DNA of 43,063 nt from Gemmatimonadota bacterium. GTDB lineage: Bacteria; Gemmatimonadota; Gemmatimonadetes; Gemmatimonadales; GWC2-71-9. Position 1 is the first letter of the stretch. The number at the start of each line of letters is the position of its first letter. Where the stretch lies: contig QHUS01000050.1 in NCBI GenBank assembly GCA_003222035.1, positions 1 to 43,063 of the forward strand, given 5' to 3'. The notes beneath the pieces are model-generated. The model saw nothing but the letters and a program-made list of their open reading frames with translations. It was not told the origin of the DNA and searched no databases. Of this stretch, positions 8,262-16,445 are shown piece after piece. The translations under genes were made by a program, and so were the position numbers.

Positions 8262-9455
8262 CTAACCCGCCTGCTCATCGCTCTTGCCTCCGAGGGGCGG
8301 CTGCATGGCCGCTGGAGCGAGCGGCACCACACCTTCGTCGTCCAACAACACGGTCCCGCGCCCCTCGACCACGTTGGTGAGGGCGAGGCACACGCGGGGA
8401 TCGAGTGCCTTGCCCGACAGCTGGCTGATCCGCACGAGCGCCTCGTCGTGCGGCAACTGTCGCTGGTACGGACGGGGAGTGGTGAGGGCGTCGTACGTTT
8501 CCGCAGCGCCGAGGATACGCGCTCCGATGGGAATGTCTTCACCGCGCAGGCGATCGGGGTAGCCACTCCCGTCCCAGCGCTCGTGGTGGCTCCGCACGTA
8601 ACTGCTCACCACGCCAAGCGGCGAGAGCAGGGCGAGAATCTGCCCTCCGATCACGACATGCTGCTTGACATGGGTCTGCTCTTCCGGCGTCAGCGGTCCA
8701 CGCTTGTCCAACACCGATTCCAGGGTCCCAACCTCGCCGATGTCGTGCAGGCGACCCGCGATTCGCACCTCCTCCACATCGTCCTCCGGCAGCCCGAGCT
8801 CGACGGCGACGGCGGCGGCGAGCTCGGCCACGCGCGCCGAGTGGCCGCGCAGGTACAGGTCCTTCGCCTCGAGGGCCAGGACCATGGCTTCGAGCGTGGC
8901 CACGGCCATCCGCTCGAGATCGTACTGCCGCCGCCGGGACTCGAGGCTACGGGCGAGGGCCAACAGCTTGCGCTGCTTGAGGACGCGCGTGACCGCCCGA
9001 CCGAGATCCTCGAGGGCCAGGGGCAGGATGAGATAGTCCATCGCCCCCCGCTGCAGGCAGAGCGTGGCCGTGGTTGCGGCGGGAGCGCTCGTCAGGATCA
9101 GGATGGCGAGGTCCGGCTCGACGGCGAGCGCGCGCGAGATGAGATCGACGCCGCTAGTGCCCGGGAGCCTCACATCGGCGAGCATCATCGCGACCTTGTG
9201 CTGATGCAAGAGGATGAGCGCTTCGTCCGCCGAGGCGGCGGTCCAGACCTGAAACCTCCGCTGCCCCAGATAGTCGGATAACACCGTGCGCATCGACGGT
9301 CGCGCCGTTACGACGACGACACCAACCATCACTTTGGGCGGCACGTTTGACCTGTCGAGGCTCGGTGGCAACGAAGATGGAGGTGCTGGGTCGTGCCCGC
9401 CAGCGTCCGTCACGTCACCGGGTACGGCCCCTTGGGCGTCGACGACTGTACTCAT
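8262..9455 (-). CDS. HD-GYP domain protein with degenerate receiver domain
   Basis: The ATG at 9455 gives 397 residues. Residues ~41-160 have a receiver-like fold and ~190-365 an HD-GYP phosphodiesterase domain (H237-D238, H262, H266, H290/H291, G298-Y-P300), a family that hydrolyses cyclic di-GMP. The HD-GYP metal ligands look intact. In the receiver, D94 (LADVRLPG) is present, but the acidic pair is replaced by T50-A51 and the conserved lysine by leucine in YLILPL, so canonical phosphorylation is doubtful. A serine/proline-rich 40-residue N-terminus has no domain. The stop of the decarboxylase gene lies 11 bases upstream, so the two are probably co-transcribed. Confidence 0.9.
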   Translation of the reverse strand: MSTVVDAQGAVPGDVTDAGGHDPAPPSSLPPSLDRSNVPPKVMVGVVVVTARPSMRTVLSDYLGQRRFQVWTAASADEALILLHQHKVAMMLADVRLPGTSGVDLISRALAVEPDLAILILTSAPAATTATLCLQRGAMDYLILPLALEDLGRAVTRVLKQRKLLALARSLESRRRQYDLERMAVATLEAMVLALEAKDLYLRGHSARVAELAAAVAVELGLPEDDVEEVRIAGRLHDIGEVGTLESVLDKRGPLTPEEQTHVKQHVVIGGQILALLSPLGVVSSYVRSHHERWDGSGYPDRLRGEDIPIGARILGAAETYDALTTPRPYQRQLPHDEALVRISQLSGKALDPRVCLALTNVVEGRGTVLLDDEGVVPLAPAAMQPPLGGKSDEQAG

Positions 9456-9466
9456 TCGCCTTGACG

Positions 9467-10825
9467 TTATGCTACCGCCCGCGCCACCCTGATCATCGCC
9501 GCGAGGCTCCGCTCCACATCGTCTTCCGTAGTCGCCCACGACGACACGCTGATGCGCATCGCGGCCCGGCCGTGCCACACCGTCCCGCCGCACCAGCAGG
9601 TCCCGTCGGCCTGGATCCCCTCGATGACGCGGCGGGTCTTCGCGTCGTCGCCGAAGCTCACCAGCACCTGATTGAGCGTGACGTCGTTGAGTACCTCGTA
9701 CCCGGCAGCGTCGAGCCCCGCGGCGAAGCAGGCGGCATGGCGACAGCAGCGCTCGACCAGGTCCGCGAGCCCCGTGCGGCCCAACGACGCCAGCGCCGCC
9801 CAGATCTCGACCCCGCGCGCCCGGCGCGACAGCTCGGGCGTGTAGTCGTCTGGCTCGCGCGTGGAACCGTGCACCAGATAGGCGGCGGGGCCGGGAGCCA
9901 TGGAACGCCACAACGCTGCGGCGTCACGACACAAGGCGACTCCTGAGTCGTACGGGACGTTCAGCCACTTGTGGGCGTCGAGCGCCCAGGAGTCGGCGTC
10001 TTCGACGCCGGCGACGAGCGGCGCCCGGGCCGGCGCCGCCCCAGCCCACAGCCCGAACGCGCCGTCCACGTGCAGCCAGGCGCCGCTCTCGTGCGCCGCC
10101 CGGCTCACTTCGCCCACCGGATCGCACGCGCCGGTGTTCACGTTGCCCGCCTGTATGCAAACGATCGTCCTCGAGTCGAGGGGGGGCAGCCGGTCCGCCC
10201 GCATCCGCCCCTGACCATCGGTCGGCACCCGCACCACGCGACTGCGACCCAGTCCGAGGAGGCCGAGCGCTTTCACCACACTCACGTGCACCTCGTCGCC
10301 CACGACAACGGTAAGCGGTGGAGCGCCGAACAGCCCATCGGCCTCCACGTCCCAGCCCGACCGCTCGAGCAACGCGTACCGCGCCGCGGCGAGGCACGTG
10401 AAGTTCGCCATCGTCGCACCCGTGACGAACCCGCCGGCCGCCTGCGGGGGCAGGTGCAGCGCCTCCAGCAACCAGCGCAGGGCCACCGCCTCGAACGCCG
10501 CCGCGCCCGGCGCGAGCACTGTTATTCCCGCGTTCTGATCCCACGCCGCTGCGAGCACGTTCGCGGCAACGGCCGCGGGGAGGGATCCGCCCACCACGAA
10601 GCCGAAGAAGCGCCCGCCGGCGCTCGCGATCGTGGCCGGAGACCCGCGCGCGTCGAGCTCGCGCAGCACGGCAAGGGGATCGGTCGGCCGCTCGGGGAAG
10701 GGCCGGTCGAGGGCTCGCAGGCTGTCGAGCGCCGCGACGGTGGGGGCAACGGCGCGCGTGGGAAGCGAGTCGAGATAGTCGGCGGCGAGCGCGGCGGCGG
10801 TCTGGAGCAGCTTTCGGTGGGTCAT
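9467..10825 (-). CDS. PLP-dependent decarboxylase, aromatic-L-amino-acid/glutamate decarboxylase family
   Basis: From the ATG at 10825 the protein has 452 residues. It belongs to the group II PLP decarboxylases. Visible features are H180 (stacking on the cofactor), D254 in LHVDGAFG and the Schiff-base lysine K286 in LDAHKWLNVPYDSG. The family removes the carboxyl group from amino acids such as tryptophan, tyrosine, DOPA or glutamate; the variant here resembles the broad pyridoxal-dependent decarboxylases of environmental bacteria. A longer upstream frame exists but runs through a palindromic repeat and is not coding. The message leader contains the repeat at 10840-10902; the HD-GYP gene follows closely. 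Confidence 0.92.
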   Translation of the reverse strand: MTHRKLLQTAAALAADYLDSLPTRAVAPTVAALDSLRALDRPFPERPTDPLAVLRELDARGSPATIASAGGRFFGFVVGGSLPAAVAANVLAAAWDQNAGITVLAPGAAAFEAVALRWLLEALHLPPQAAGGFVTGATMANFTCLAAARYALLERSGWDVEADGLFGAPPLTVVVGDEVHVSVVKALGLLGLGRSRVVRVPTDGQGRMRADRLPPLDSRTIVCIQAGNVNTGACDPVGEVSRAAHESGAWLHVDGAFGLWAGAAPARAPLVAGVEDADSWALDAHKWLNVPYDSGVALCRDAAALWRSMAPGPAAYLVHGSTREPDDYTPELSRRARGVEIWAALASLGRTGLADLVERCCRHAACFAAGLDAAGYEVLNDVTLNQVLVSFGDDAKTRRVIEGIQADGTCWCGGTVWHGRAAMRISVSSWATTEDDVERSLAAMIRVARAVA

Positions 10826-10839
10826 GTGAGAGTCCTGTT

Positions 10840-10902
10840 CCCCCTCCCCCTCGCCCGAAGAGCCTGCCCTGGACGCAGCGAAGGGGAGAGGGGGACAGGG
10901 GG
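10840..10902. repeat. Dispersed palindromic repeat, copy A
   Basis: A C-rich arm (10840-10850 and following) and a G-rich arm (10881-10902) can fold over a core reading AGCCTGCCCTGGACGCAGCG (10861-10880). The core, read on the other strand, matches copy B at 27149-27199 at nearly every base. It lies in the leader of the decarboxylase gene. The repeat resembles the dispersed REP-like palindromes seen in many uncultured bacterial genomes. Confidence 0.7.
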
Positions 10903-10908
10903 TGACGA

Positions 10909-11043
10909 CTACATCCCGCGCGTCCCGCTGACCTTGCCGCTGATCTTGTCGCCCGTCGAGTAGGTGGCCTCGAAGGTGCCCCACATCGCGGGCGCAGCGA
11001 AACCGGCGAGCACGGCAGCGGAGAGCATGACGGCCTGACGCAT
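10909..11043 (-). CDS. 44-residue internally deleted copy of the secreted protein at 1-360
   Basis: This short frame (ATG at 11043, stop at 10909) encodes a signal peptide (MRQAVMLSAAVLAGFAAPA) joined directly to MWGTFEATYSTGDKISGKV. The signal peptide, the MWGTFE motif and the upstream bases (GGAGT ribosome site and further upstream blocks) all resemble the gene at 1-360, while about 93 codons between the two parts are missing. Frame is kept across the join. It may be a decayed paralogue or a functional secreted peptide; a neutral remnant is the simpler reading. It precedes the decarboxylase on the same strand. Confidence 0.65.
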   Translation of the reverse strand: MRQAVMLSAAVLAGFAAPAMWGTFEATYSTGDKISGKVSGTRGM

Positions 11044-11275
11044 TGCGGACTCCTCGAGTAAAAGGTTGGAGGCAAAACGGCGGCGTAGAAGATGGATGCA
11101 GGGCCCGCTGCTCGCGAGGCCGCCGACCAGACATGGGTAAGTCACTCAGCTGCATGCGCCTCCGCGTGGCGCGTGACGCAGCGCACAGAATGGGCAGGAG
11201 CAGCTCTCGTAAGCTGTCCCCCCGCTTCCGGTGCGCCCCTGGGAGCTACCGACCATCTCCCTGGAGGGTCATCAC

Positions 11276-11830
11276 ATGAAACCCAAGCTGTCTCCTACAG
11301 TCCTGGCGCTCGCCGCAATCACGCTCTCCTTCGCGGCCAACGCGCTGGGTCAGCAGGCGCGTCAGGATCAGCAGGCGCGTCACGGCTTCTGGTTCAGTGC
11401 CGGTCTGGGTTATGGCACGCTCGGCTGCCAAAACTGCACCGGTCGTGCCGGCGGCTTCAGCGGCAACATCTCCCTCGGCGGCTCGCTCAGCCAGAAGGTT
11501 CTGCTCGGAGTCTCGAGCAACGGTTGGGTGAAGTCCGAGAACGGTTCGACGCTGACCGTCACTGCCTTGACCGCCGCGATGCGCTTCTATCCCTCGGTGA
11601 CGAACGGCTTCTTCCTCCTCGGCGGTTTGGGGCTCGGCACTGTGAGCGCCGACCTCAGTGGCTTCGGTAGCCAGAGCGAGACCGGTTTCGGGGCGCTCAT
11701 CGGGTTGGGATACGACATCCCGCTGAGCCATTCGGTTCGTCTCACCCCGTACTGGAACGGCTTCGCGATGAACTCTTCAAACGCCGATGCGAACGTCGGC
11801 CAGATCGGATTGGGAATCACGGTGCAATAA
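11276..11830 (+). CDS. Outer-membrane beta-barrel protein, secreted
   Basis: The ATG at 11276 has a GGAGGG ribosome site and gives 184 residues; an upstream in-frame ATG at 11231 lacks support. Residues 1-23 are a signal peptide ending NALG. The rest alternates hydrophobic and polar residues in strands (FWFSAGLGYGTLG, GFFLLGGLGLGTV, TGFGALIGLGYDI) and ends with IGLGITVQ, a typical small outer-membrane barrel of the OmpA/OmpW-like type. Two cysteines in CQNC could form a disulphide. The ligand or role is unknown. A strong hairpin follows the stop. Confidence 0.85.
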   Translation: MKPKLSPTVLALAAITLSFAANALGQQARQDQQARHGFWFSAGLGYGTLGCQNCTGRAGGFSGNISLGGSLSQKVLLGVSSNGWVKSENGSTLTVTALTAAMRFYPSVTNGFFLLGGLGLGTVSADLSGFGSQSETGFGALIGLGYDIPLSHSVRLTPYWNGFAMNSSNADANVGQIGLGITVQ

Positions 11831-11852
11831 AGCATCGTTTCTCAGGTACGGC

Positions 11853-11895
11853 CCTAACATGCGAGCCGGGGACAACCCCGGCTCGCTTCGTTAGG
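11853..11895. terminator. Bidirectional hairpin terminator between convergent genes
   Basis: A perfect 11-bp stem (GCGAGCCGGGG, 11861-11871, with CCCCGGCTCGC, 11876-11886) has an ACAA loop. It is extended by an outer CCTAAC (11853-11858) / GTTAGG (11890-11895) pairing across short bulges. It sits between the 3' ends of two convergent genes. There is no long T-run, so it may act as a transcript stabiliser as well as a terminator. Confidence 0.7.
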
Positions 11896-11911
11896 AAGAC
11901 TGTCTGGTCGC

Positions 11912-12268
11912 TTACTGCACCACGACCGTTCCGTGCATCGAAGGATGGATGTGGCACGAGAAGGAGTAGCTGCCGGGCATAGTGAACTGACGGTCGATTG
12001 ACACGTTCGAATTGTTGCCGGGGATGTCGGCCGGGGTACCTGTCTGAGCGTTGAAAAAGACGTTGTGCGGCACCGAGCCGAACGTGTACGTCACCGTCTG
12101 GCCCGCGTTCACGGTCAGCGTGGCAGGTGTGAAGACGATGGCATCTGTCGCGGCGATCGTGTTCCCCGCGGGAGGTGTCACGATCCCGCCACCGCCGTAG
12201 GTGCTCCCGCATCCGAGAAGGGCTCCCACCAGCGTCAGCAGGCCGAGTCGAGTCTTGAGCGTCAACAT
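11912..12268 (-). CDS. Plastocyanin/azurin-like cupredoxin lipoprotein
   Basis: The ATG at 12268 (GGAG upstream) gives 118 residues. The N-terminus ends in LVGALLGC, a lipobox with C20, so the protein is probably a lipoprotein facing the periplasm or the surface. The remainder is a cupredoxin: the type-1 copper ligands are H68 (VPHNVFF), C105, H108 and M111 (CHIHPSM), with the short amicyanin-like spacing. It could carry electrons or buffer copper. It is divergent from the AraC-type regulator at 12466, which may control it. Confidence 0.9.
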   Translation of the reverse strand: MLTLKTRLGLLTLVGALLGCGSTYGGGGIVTPPAGNTIAATDAIVFTPATLTVNAGQTVTYTFGSVPHNVFFNAQTGTPADIPGNNSNVSIDRQFTMPGSYSFSCHIHPSMHGTVVVQ

Positions 12269-12381
12269 GGGTGTCTCCGTGTGTTGGGTTGACGCTGTCA
12301 ACTTGGGCCCGGTTCGCCTCAGGGTATTGATCGGGACGAGCACGCGATTTTGAACAATCGAGACCCCGGGATGGAGCGTTT

Positions 12382-12400
12382 CCTGACGAATCCCTGACGA
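12382..12400. promoter_or_regulatory. Paired CCTGACGA direct repeats, candidate regulator site
   Basis: CCTGACGA occurs at 12382-12389 and 12393-12400, an 11-base period that places both on one helix face. Tandem half-sites of this kind are usual for AraC-family regulators, and the pair lies in the divergent spacer next to the AraC gene. The link is inferred from position. Confidence 0.35.
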
Positions 12401-12465
12401 TGCGATACCACTCGATCGGGTGGGACTCCACCGACAACGTGGGAACCGCCGGGTGTTAGCTAAGC

Positions 12466-13371
12466 GTGCCTACAGAGCCTCTCCTCCTCGATTCCATCGT
12501 CGCGACCGGTAAGGTGACGCGGCGCGATAGCCGGTCGGCCATCGTCACCAGCCAGGCCCTGGACTGGCCCGGTGTGCTCGTGGAGGCCGGGCGGAACGAC
12601 GTTTCCGCCGTGGACGATCTAGTGGGCGATCAACACTACTTGTCGCTCAACGTCGACACGGCGCCCCTCACGCTCGAAGTCAAGCAGCCCCTCGGGTTCA
12701 AGCAGTTCACGATCCCTCCGGGGAGTCTCTGGGTGAGCCCGAGCGCGAGCCCGGTGACGCTGCGCCTGAAGAGCACGCTGCAGTATCTCCGCGTCTCGAT
12801 CGACCCGCTGCACCTCGGCCGGCTGATAAGTCCGTCCTTAGACGAGGTTCAGCCCGTGCGGCTGCGCCGCACGTACGCGGTGCAGTCGCCGCAGATCGCG
12901 CATCTCATGATGGCGTTGCGAGAAGAGGCGGACGGACGTAATCCCGGCGGGCTCGCCGTAATCGAGGCGGTCACGACGGCGCTCGGTCACCTGCTGGTGC
13001 GGCATGCGGGGATCGAGCAGCCGCGGCGCCCCATCGCCCGCGGAGGGTTGTCGGCCGCGGCCAAGCGGCGGGTGCTCGAGCTGATCGATGCGCGTCTCGG
13101 CGCCCGGTTGACGATCGGCATGCTCGCCCGAGAGGTCGGCCTCTCGCCGGCGCACTTCGCGCGCGCCTTCAAGGAAACGTTGGGCCGCGCTCCGCATCAG
13201 TACCTCCTGGCGCTCCGCCTGGAGCGCGCGCGGCAGCTGCTCGAGAGTAGCGAAACCAGCCTGTCGGACATCGCGCAGCGCGCGGGCTTCGCCGATCAGG
13301 CGCATTTCACGAGACTGTTCAAGCGGGCGTTCGGTGTGACACCGGGCGCGCTGATGCGGGCGTTGAACTAA
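12466..13371 (+). CDS. AraC-family transcriptional regulator
   Basis: The 301-residue protein starts at a GTG (12466). Its C-terminal ~100 residues carry the two helix-turn-helix units of AraC proteins: LTIGMLAREVGLSPAHFARAF and SLSDIAQRAGFADQAHFTRLF, then the family end FGVTPGALMR. The N-terminal ~190 residues form a cupin-like ligand domain of the AraC_binding_2 sort, with no recognised ligand. It is divergent from the cupredoxin gene and convergent with the lipoprotein gene at 13377, five bases away. Confidence 0.92.
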   Translation: MPTEPLLLDSIVATGKVTRRDSRSAIVTSQALDWPGVLVEAGRNDVSAVDDLVGDQHYLSLNVDTAPLTLEVKQPLGFKQFTIPPGSLWVSPSASPVTLRLKSTLQYLRVSIDPLHLGRLISPSLDEVQPVRLRRTYAVQSPQIAHLMMALREEADGRNPGGLAVIEAVTTALGHLLVRHAGIEQPRRPIARGGLSAAAKRRVLELIDARLGARLTIGMLAREVGLSPAHFARAFKETLGRAPHQYLLALRLERARQLLESSETSLSDIAQRAGFADQAHFTRLFKRAFGVTPGALMRALN

Positions 13372-13376
13372 GCGCG

Positions 13377-14663
13377 TCACTGCGGCGTCAGCGTCCCGTC
13401 GACAAACGCCGTTCGCTGCGTCGCCCCGTCACTCACCACGGGAGCGATGCCCAACCCGATCGTTCCCCCGATACGACTGGCTCCCCACCGTAGCTCCTCG
13501 GCCGGCCGCAAGGCCCAGGCGGGGTCGAAGCCCGCGACCTGCGATAGGTCCGGAATGATCAGCTCGTATCCGGCAGCATTCGCGCCGGCATACGCGGCGG
13601 TCATGGACACCGCGACGATCGTCGTCGCACCCTCCTGATAGGCGATCGACGTCGCGCGATCGTAGTCGCTCTGCGGCGTGAAGCGCGCGCGCAGTCGCAG
13701 GTACGGGGTGGTGGCGACGGTGCTGAAGGTGGGCGGGATGATGTGCGGCCCGAGCGTGAGCGTGCGGTCCGTTGGCGCGCGGAAGTAGAGTATCGCGCCG
13801 CGCGCGCTCCCAGGAACAGTGCCTCCCCCGCTCGTCGAGGCAGTGAGAACCTGCAGGTCGCCCGGGAGGAGGCGCTCCAGCGGCAAGGCGGTGTAGGGCC
13901 GCGTCGCCTCGCCCGTAGGCACGCTGTTCAGTGATACCTGGGCGTCCAGGTTGCTGGTCCGCAAACGCGTGCTCGAGAACGCGCCGTCGACGTCCGCCCC
14001 GGTGATCGACACCTTCGCCACCGCGGGCGCGAACGCCTCATCCGAGCGGAAGTCGAGTACCGGCAGCGTTGCGCCGTCGGGCAGGTCGATGCCCCGCCGC
14101 AGAAGCATTCTCGTGATCAGGGCCTCGCCGGCCGTGTGGGTGGCGCGAGTCGCGAGGAGATCGAGCGGTCCGGGCGGGACCACCGGGAGCGTGAAGTCGC
14201 CGGGGTTGCCCGGGACGATAAACGCTTGCGCGGCGGAGCCCGCAACTCTGATGAACGCGATCTCGTTGGTGTCGAGGCCCGCGACCGTGCCGAGCAGCGT
14301 CTTGGTCGCCGCCGAGGTGCAGAAGCGCGGACTCACGTCACCCTCGGCCTCGAGCTCGGCGGGCGAGCCGTACAGCACGTGCAGGTCGGTAATCCCTTGT
14401 CCGCCCGCGGCCGCGGTCGCGATGGCGCTGCGGTTCGAGGCAAACGTGAACTGGAACGCGGTCATGCCGTCCGACACCGTGGGCAGCGCCCGGGTCCATG
14501 CTCCGTCCCCGTCCTGGAAGGCGACCCACAGGGGCTCGAGGCCGGCGCAGTAGGACACCGTTGCGGTCACGGGTCCAGGAGGGGTCGACGGTCCCGGCGC
14601 AGTCATGGAGTCGGCGCATGCGGAGACTATCGCGCTCAGTAAGAGGGCTCGGATGGCTTTCAT
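13377..14663 (-). CDS. Lipoprotein of unknown function
   Basis: The ATG at 14663 gives 428 residues. A hydrophobic leader ends in IVSAC, giving a lipobox with C16, followed by a Pro/Gly/Thr-rich linker. The body is rich in beta-type segments and short-chain residues, without a motif I recognise; it resembles large surface lipoproteins of this kind of organism. Two more cysteines (near residues 39 and 94) could form a disulphide. No enzymatic function can be assigned. Confidence 0.8.
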   Translation of the reverse strand: MKAIRALLLSAIVSACADSMTAPGPSTPPGPVTATVSYCAGLEPLWVAFQDGDGAWTRALPTVSDGMTAFQFTFASNRSAIATAAAGGQGITDLHVLYGSPAELEAEGDVSPRFCTSAATKTLLGTVAGLDTNEIAFIRVAGSAAQAFIVPGNPGDFTLPVVPPGPLDLLATRATHTAGEALITRMLLRRGIDLPDGATLPVLDFRSDEAFAPAVAKVSITGADVDGAFSSTRLRTSNLDAQVSLNSVPTGEATRPYTALPLERLLPGDLQVLTASTSGGGTVPGSARGAILYFRAPTDRTLTLGPHIIPPTFSTVATTPYLRLRARFTPQSDYDRATSIAYQEGATTIVAVSMTAAYAGANAAGYELIIPDLSQVAGFDPAWALRPAEELRWGASRIGGTIGLGIAPVVSDGATQRTAFVDGTLTPQ

Positions 14664-14782
14664 GGGTATCTCGGTTCTTGTCGTCCTAAGGATGGGCGAG
14701 AGAGCACGGGTCGTCTTGCGAGAACGTGCTATGGGGTTTTGAACGTATGTGCTGCGGCGGATTAGCGAGTCACCGCCTGAAC

Positions 14783-14905
14783 TCAGCGGCGGGCGCGGCT
14801 CCGGATCAGTATGGTCAGCGCTCCAACCAGGCCTACTGCGCTGGGATCGATGCCGGCGATGTAGTCCACCAGCCCTCGGGCTATGAGGCGGAGTTGCGCG
14901 CTCAC
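14783..14905 (-). CDS. Putative 40-residue membrane-type small protein
   Basis: The frame starts at a GTG (14903-14905) that overlaps the TGA of the preceding small gene as GTGA, an arrangement typical of translational coupling. The product has a hydrophobic centre (AVGLVGALTILI) followed by a basic tail (RSRARR), compatible with one membrane helix. There is no recognised homologue. Its short length makes chance a real alternative. Confidence 0.35.
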   Translation of the reverse strand: MSAQLRLIARGLVDYIAGIDPSAVGLVGALTILIRSRARR

Positions 14906-15063
14906 AGATCACCAAGGCGCGGGTAGGCGCGTCGTATGGTCGCGTACTGCATCAACAGCTGTGGCTCGAGCGCGCTCGAGCCCAGGCACCACCATGCCGC
15001 CAACCCGCGCAGACGCGCTTGGTACGCGTCGTCGGGGATGGTGAGGGTGATGGTGCCGACCAT
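14902..15063 (-). CDS. Putative 53-residue small protein
   Basis: From the ATG at 15063 (AGAAGAG upstream) the product begins MVGTITLTIPDDAYQARL, reminiscent of the first strand and helix of small phage-type or ribbon-helix-helix proteins, although the rest does not complete such a fold. Its stop overlaps the next small frame as GTGA. An upstream ATG at 15093 would add ten residues. Unrecognised; supported only by the ribosome site and the coupling. Confidence 0.4.
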   Translation of the reverse strand: MVGTITLTIPDDAYQARLRGLAAWWCLGSSALEPQLLMQYATIRRAYPRLGDL

Positions 15064-15174
15064 GTAACTCTTCTCGAATGATGGACACCTCACTAATGAA
15101 CCGGATCGTCAGGAAGTTCCCGCGCTTGCGGTCCCGCGCCGGCGCTGACGAAAACCTGACGCGGTTATCGCCGC

Positions 15175-16089
15175 CTAGTCCCGCCTGGCGAGCGCTGCAG
15201 CCGCGGTGTCGTGGACGGGCGTGGCGATCCCCGCTTGCTCCGCGAAGCGGGACACGGCGCCGCTGAGAATGTCGAGCTCCGTCGGTCCGCCGGCGTCGAG
15301 GTCCATCAGGAAGCTGGGCTTCATGCCGGGCGGGAGGCCGTCGATCAGGCCCATCACGCGCGCGACCTCGTTAGCGGGAAGGCCGATGCCGCGGGCGCGC
15401 GCTACGGCGACGATTTCCTCGACGGCGCGCTGCAACAGCCGCCGCCCCAGCGGATCGGCGCGCAGCGGCCCCACCGAGGTGCGGGCGAGCCCACATGCCG
15501 CCGCGAGCGCCGCCAGAAACACGAACTTCTGCCACAGCTCCAGCTCGATCCGATCGGATGCGCGGGCCTCTACGCCCGCGCTCCGAAACGCTTCCACGAT
15601 CCGATCGACCCGCTCGCTGGCCTGCCCGTTGAGCTCGCCAACAACGACGACCTGAAAGGGACTCCGCCGCTCGACGACACCCGGCGCGATGCGCACGACG
15701 CTGATCGTCGTGAGTCCCCCGATCACGGCGGCTGCGGGCACGCCGAACCCCGCGAGACGCTCCACGGTCTCCACCCCGTTCAACAACGGCACGACCGTCG
15801 TCCCGTGCCCGGCGCAGCGCTGCACGATCGCGGCGATCTGGGCGAGCGAATAGCTCTTGACGGCCAAGATCGCGAAATCGGCCGGCCCGAGAGCCTCGGC
15901 GCGGTCGGTGGCCGTCACCCGGGCCTGGAACGTTCCCTCCGGCGTCCTGATCTCGAGCCCCCGCTCCTGGATCGCCGCGAGGTTCGCGCCTCGGGCGAAA
16001 CAGGTGACGGCGTGGCCGACTCGCGCGAGCTGTCCGCCGTAATAGGCGCCCACCGCACCGCTGCCCAGCACCACCACCTTCATCGGCAT
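15175..16089 (-). CDS. Ketopantoate reductase family protein (PanE/ApbA-like)
   Basis: The protein has 304 residues from the ATG at 16089 (or 302 from 16083). It opens with the dinucleotide loop VVVLGSGAVGAYYGGQLA and continues with ILAVKSY, PLLNGVE and the helical C-terminal domain with LWQKFVFLAALAA, all typical of 2-dehydropantoate 2-reductase, which uses NADPH to make pantoate for coenzyme A. Members far from pantothenate genes often act on other 2-ketoacids. Here it is the last gene of a four-gene unit with redox proteins, and it starts two bases after the stop of the lipoprotein gene. So the family is sure, the substrate less so. Confidence 0.88.
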   Translation of the reverse strand: MPMKVVVLGSGAVGAYYGGQLARVGHAVTCFARGANLAAIQERGLEIRTPEGTFQARVTATDRAEALGPADFAILAVKSYSLAQIAAIVQRCAGHGTTVVPLLNGVETVERLAGFGVPAAAVIGGLTTISVVRIAPGVVERRSPFQVVVVGELNGQASERVDRIVEAFRSAGVEARASDRIELELWQKFVFLAALAAACGLARTSVGPLRADPLGRRLLQRAVEEIVAVARARGIGLPANEVARVMGLIDGLPPGMKPSFLMDLDAGGPTELDILSGAVSRFAEQAGIATPVHDTAAAALARRD

Positions 16090-16091
16090 GC

Positions 16092-16445
16092 TCACCACGC
16101 TACCGTCATCTCCAGCGAGCGGCAAAGCCTCTCGCCGGACGGACAGACGCTCACCCGCAGGGTGCCGCGACGCGGACCGCTGGGCAGAGCGGCCGTCGGC
16201 GGCGCCGCGAAGTACGCCGAATCGGCCGTCAGATACGGCGAGTCGAAGCGCAGCACCATTCCGCCGTCCAGCTCGAGCGCCGGCTTCAAGCGCGCGTTGA
16301 TCCGCACGCCGGGCGCGGCCATCAAGCGGAGCGGGGGCCCCGCTTCGAAGACGACGAGCGGCGCCCGGCCCGCCCCGCCCGCCCGGCCCCCCGGGCCCTG
16401 ACAGGCGGCGGTCGCGACGAGCAGGAGCGCGGCGATGAGTCTCAT
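16092..16445 (-). CDS. Small lipoprotein of unknown function
   Basis: The ATG at 16443-16445 overlaps the stop of the thioredoxin-like gene as ATGA, so translation is probably coupled. The 117-residue product has a lipobox (LLLVATAAC, C15), a glycine-rich linker and a beta-rich domain with two further cysteines near the C-terminus (RVSVCPSGERLC). It reads as a small periplasm-facing lipoprotein. No family recognised. Confidence 0.75.
   Translation of the reverse strand: MRLIAALLLVATAACQGPGGRAGGAGRAPLVVFEAGPPLRLMAAPGVRINARLKPALELDGGMVLRFDSPYLTADSAYFAAPPTAALPSGPRRGTLRVSVCPSGERLCRSLEMTVAW

Noticed and set aside
9456..9911. N-terminal extension of the HD-GYP frame up to 9911
   Set aside because: It overlaps the decarboxylase gene in another frame; the ATG at 9455 gives a sensible start next to the upstream stop.
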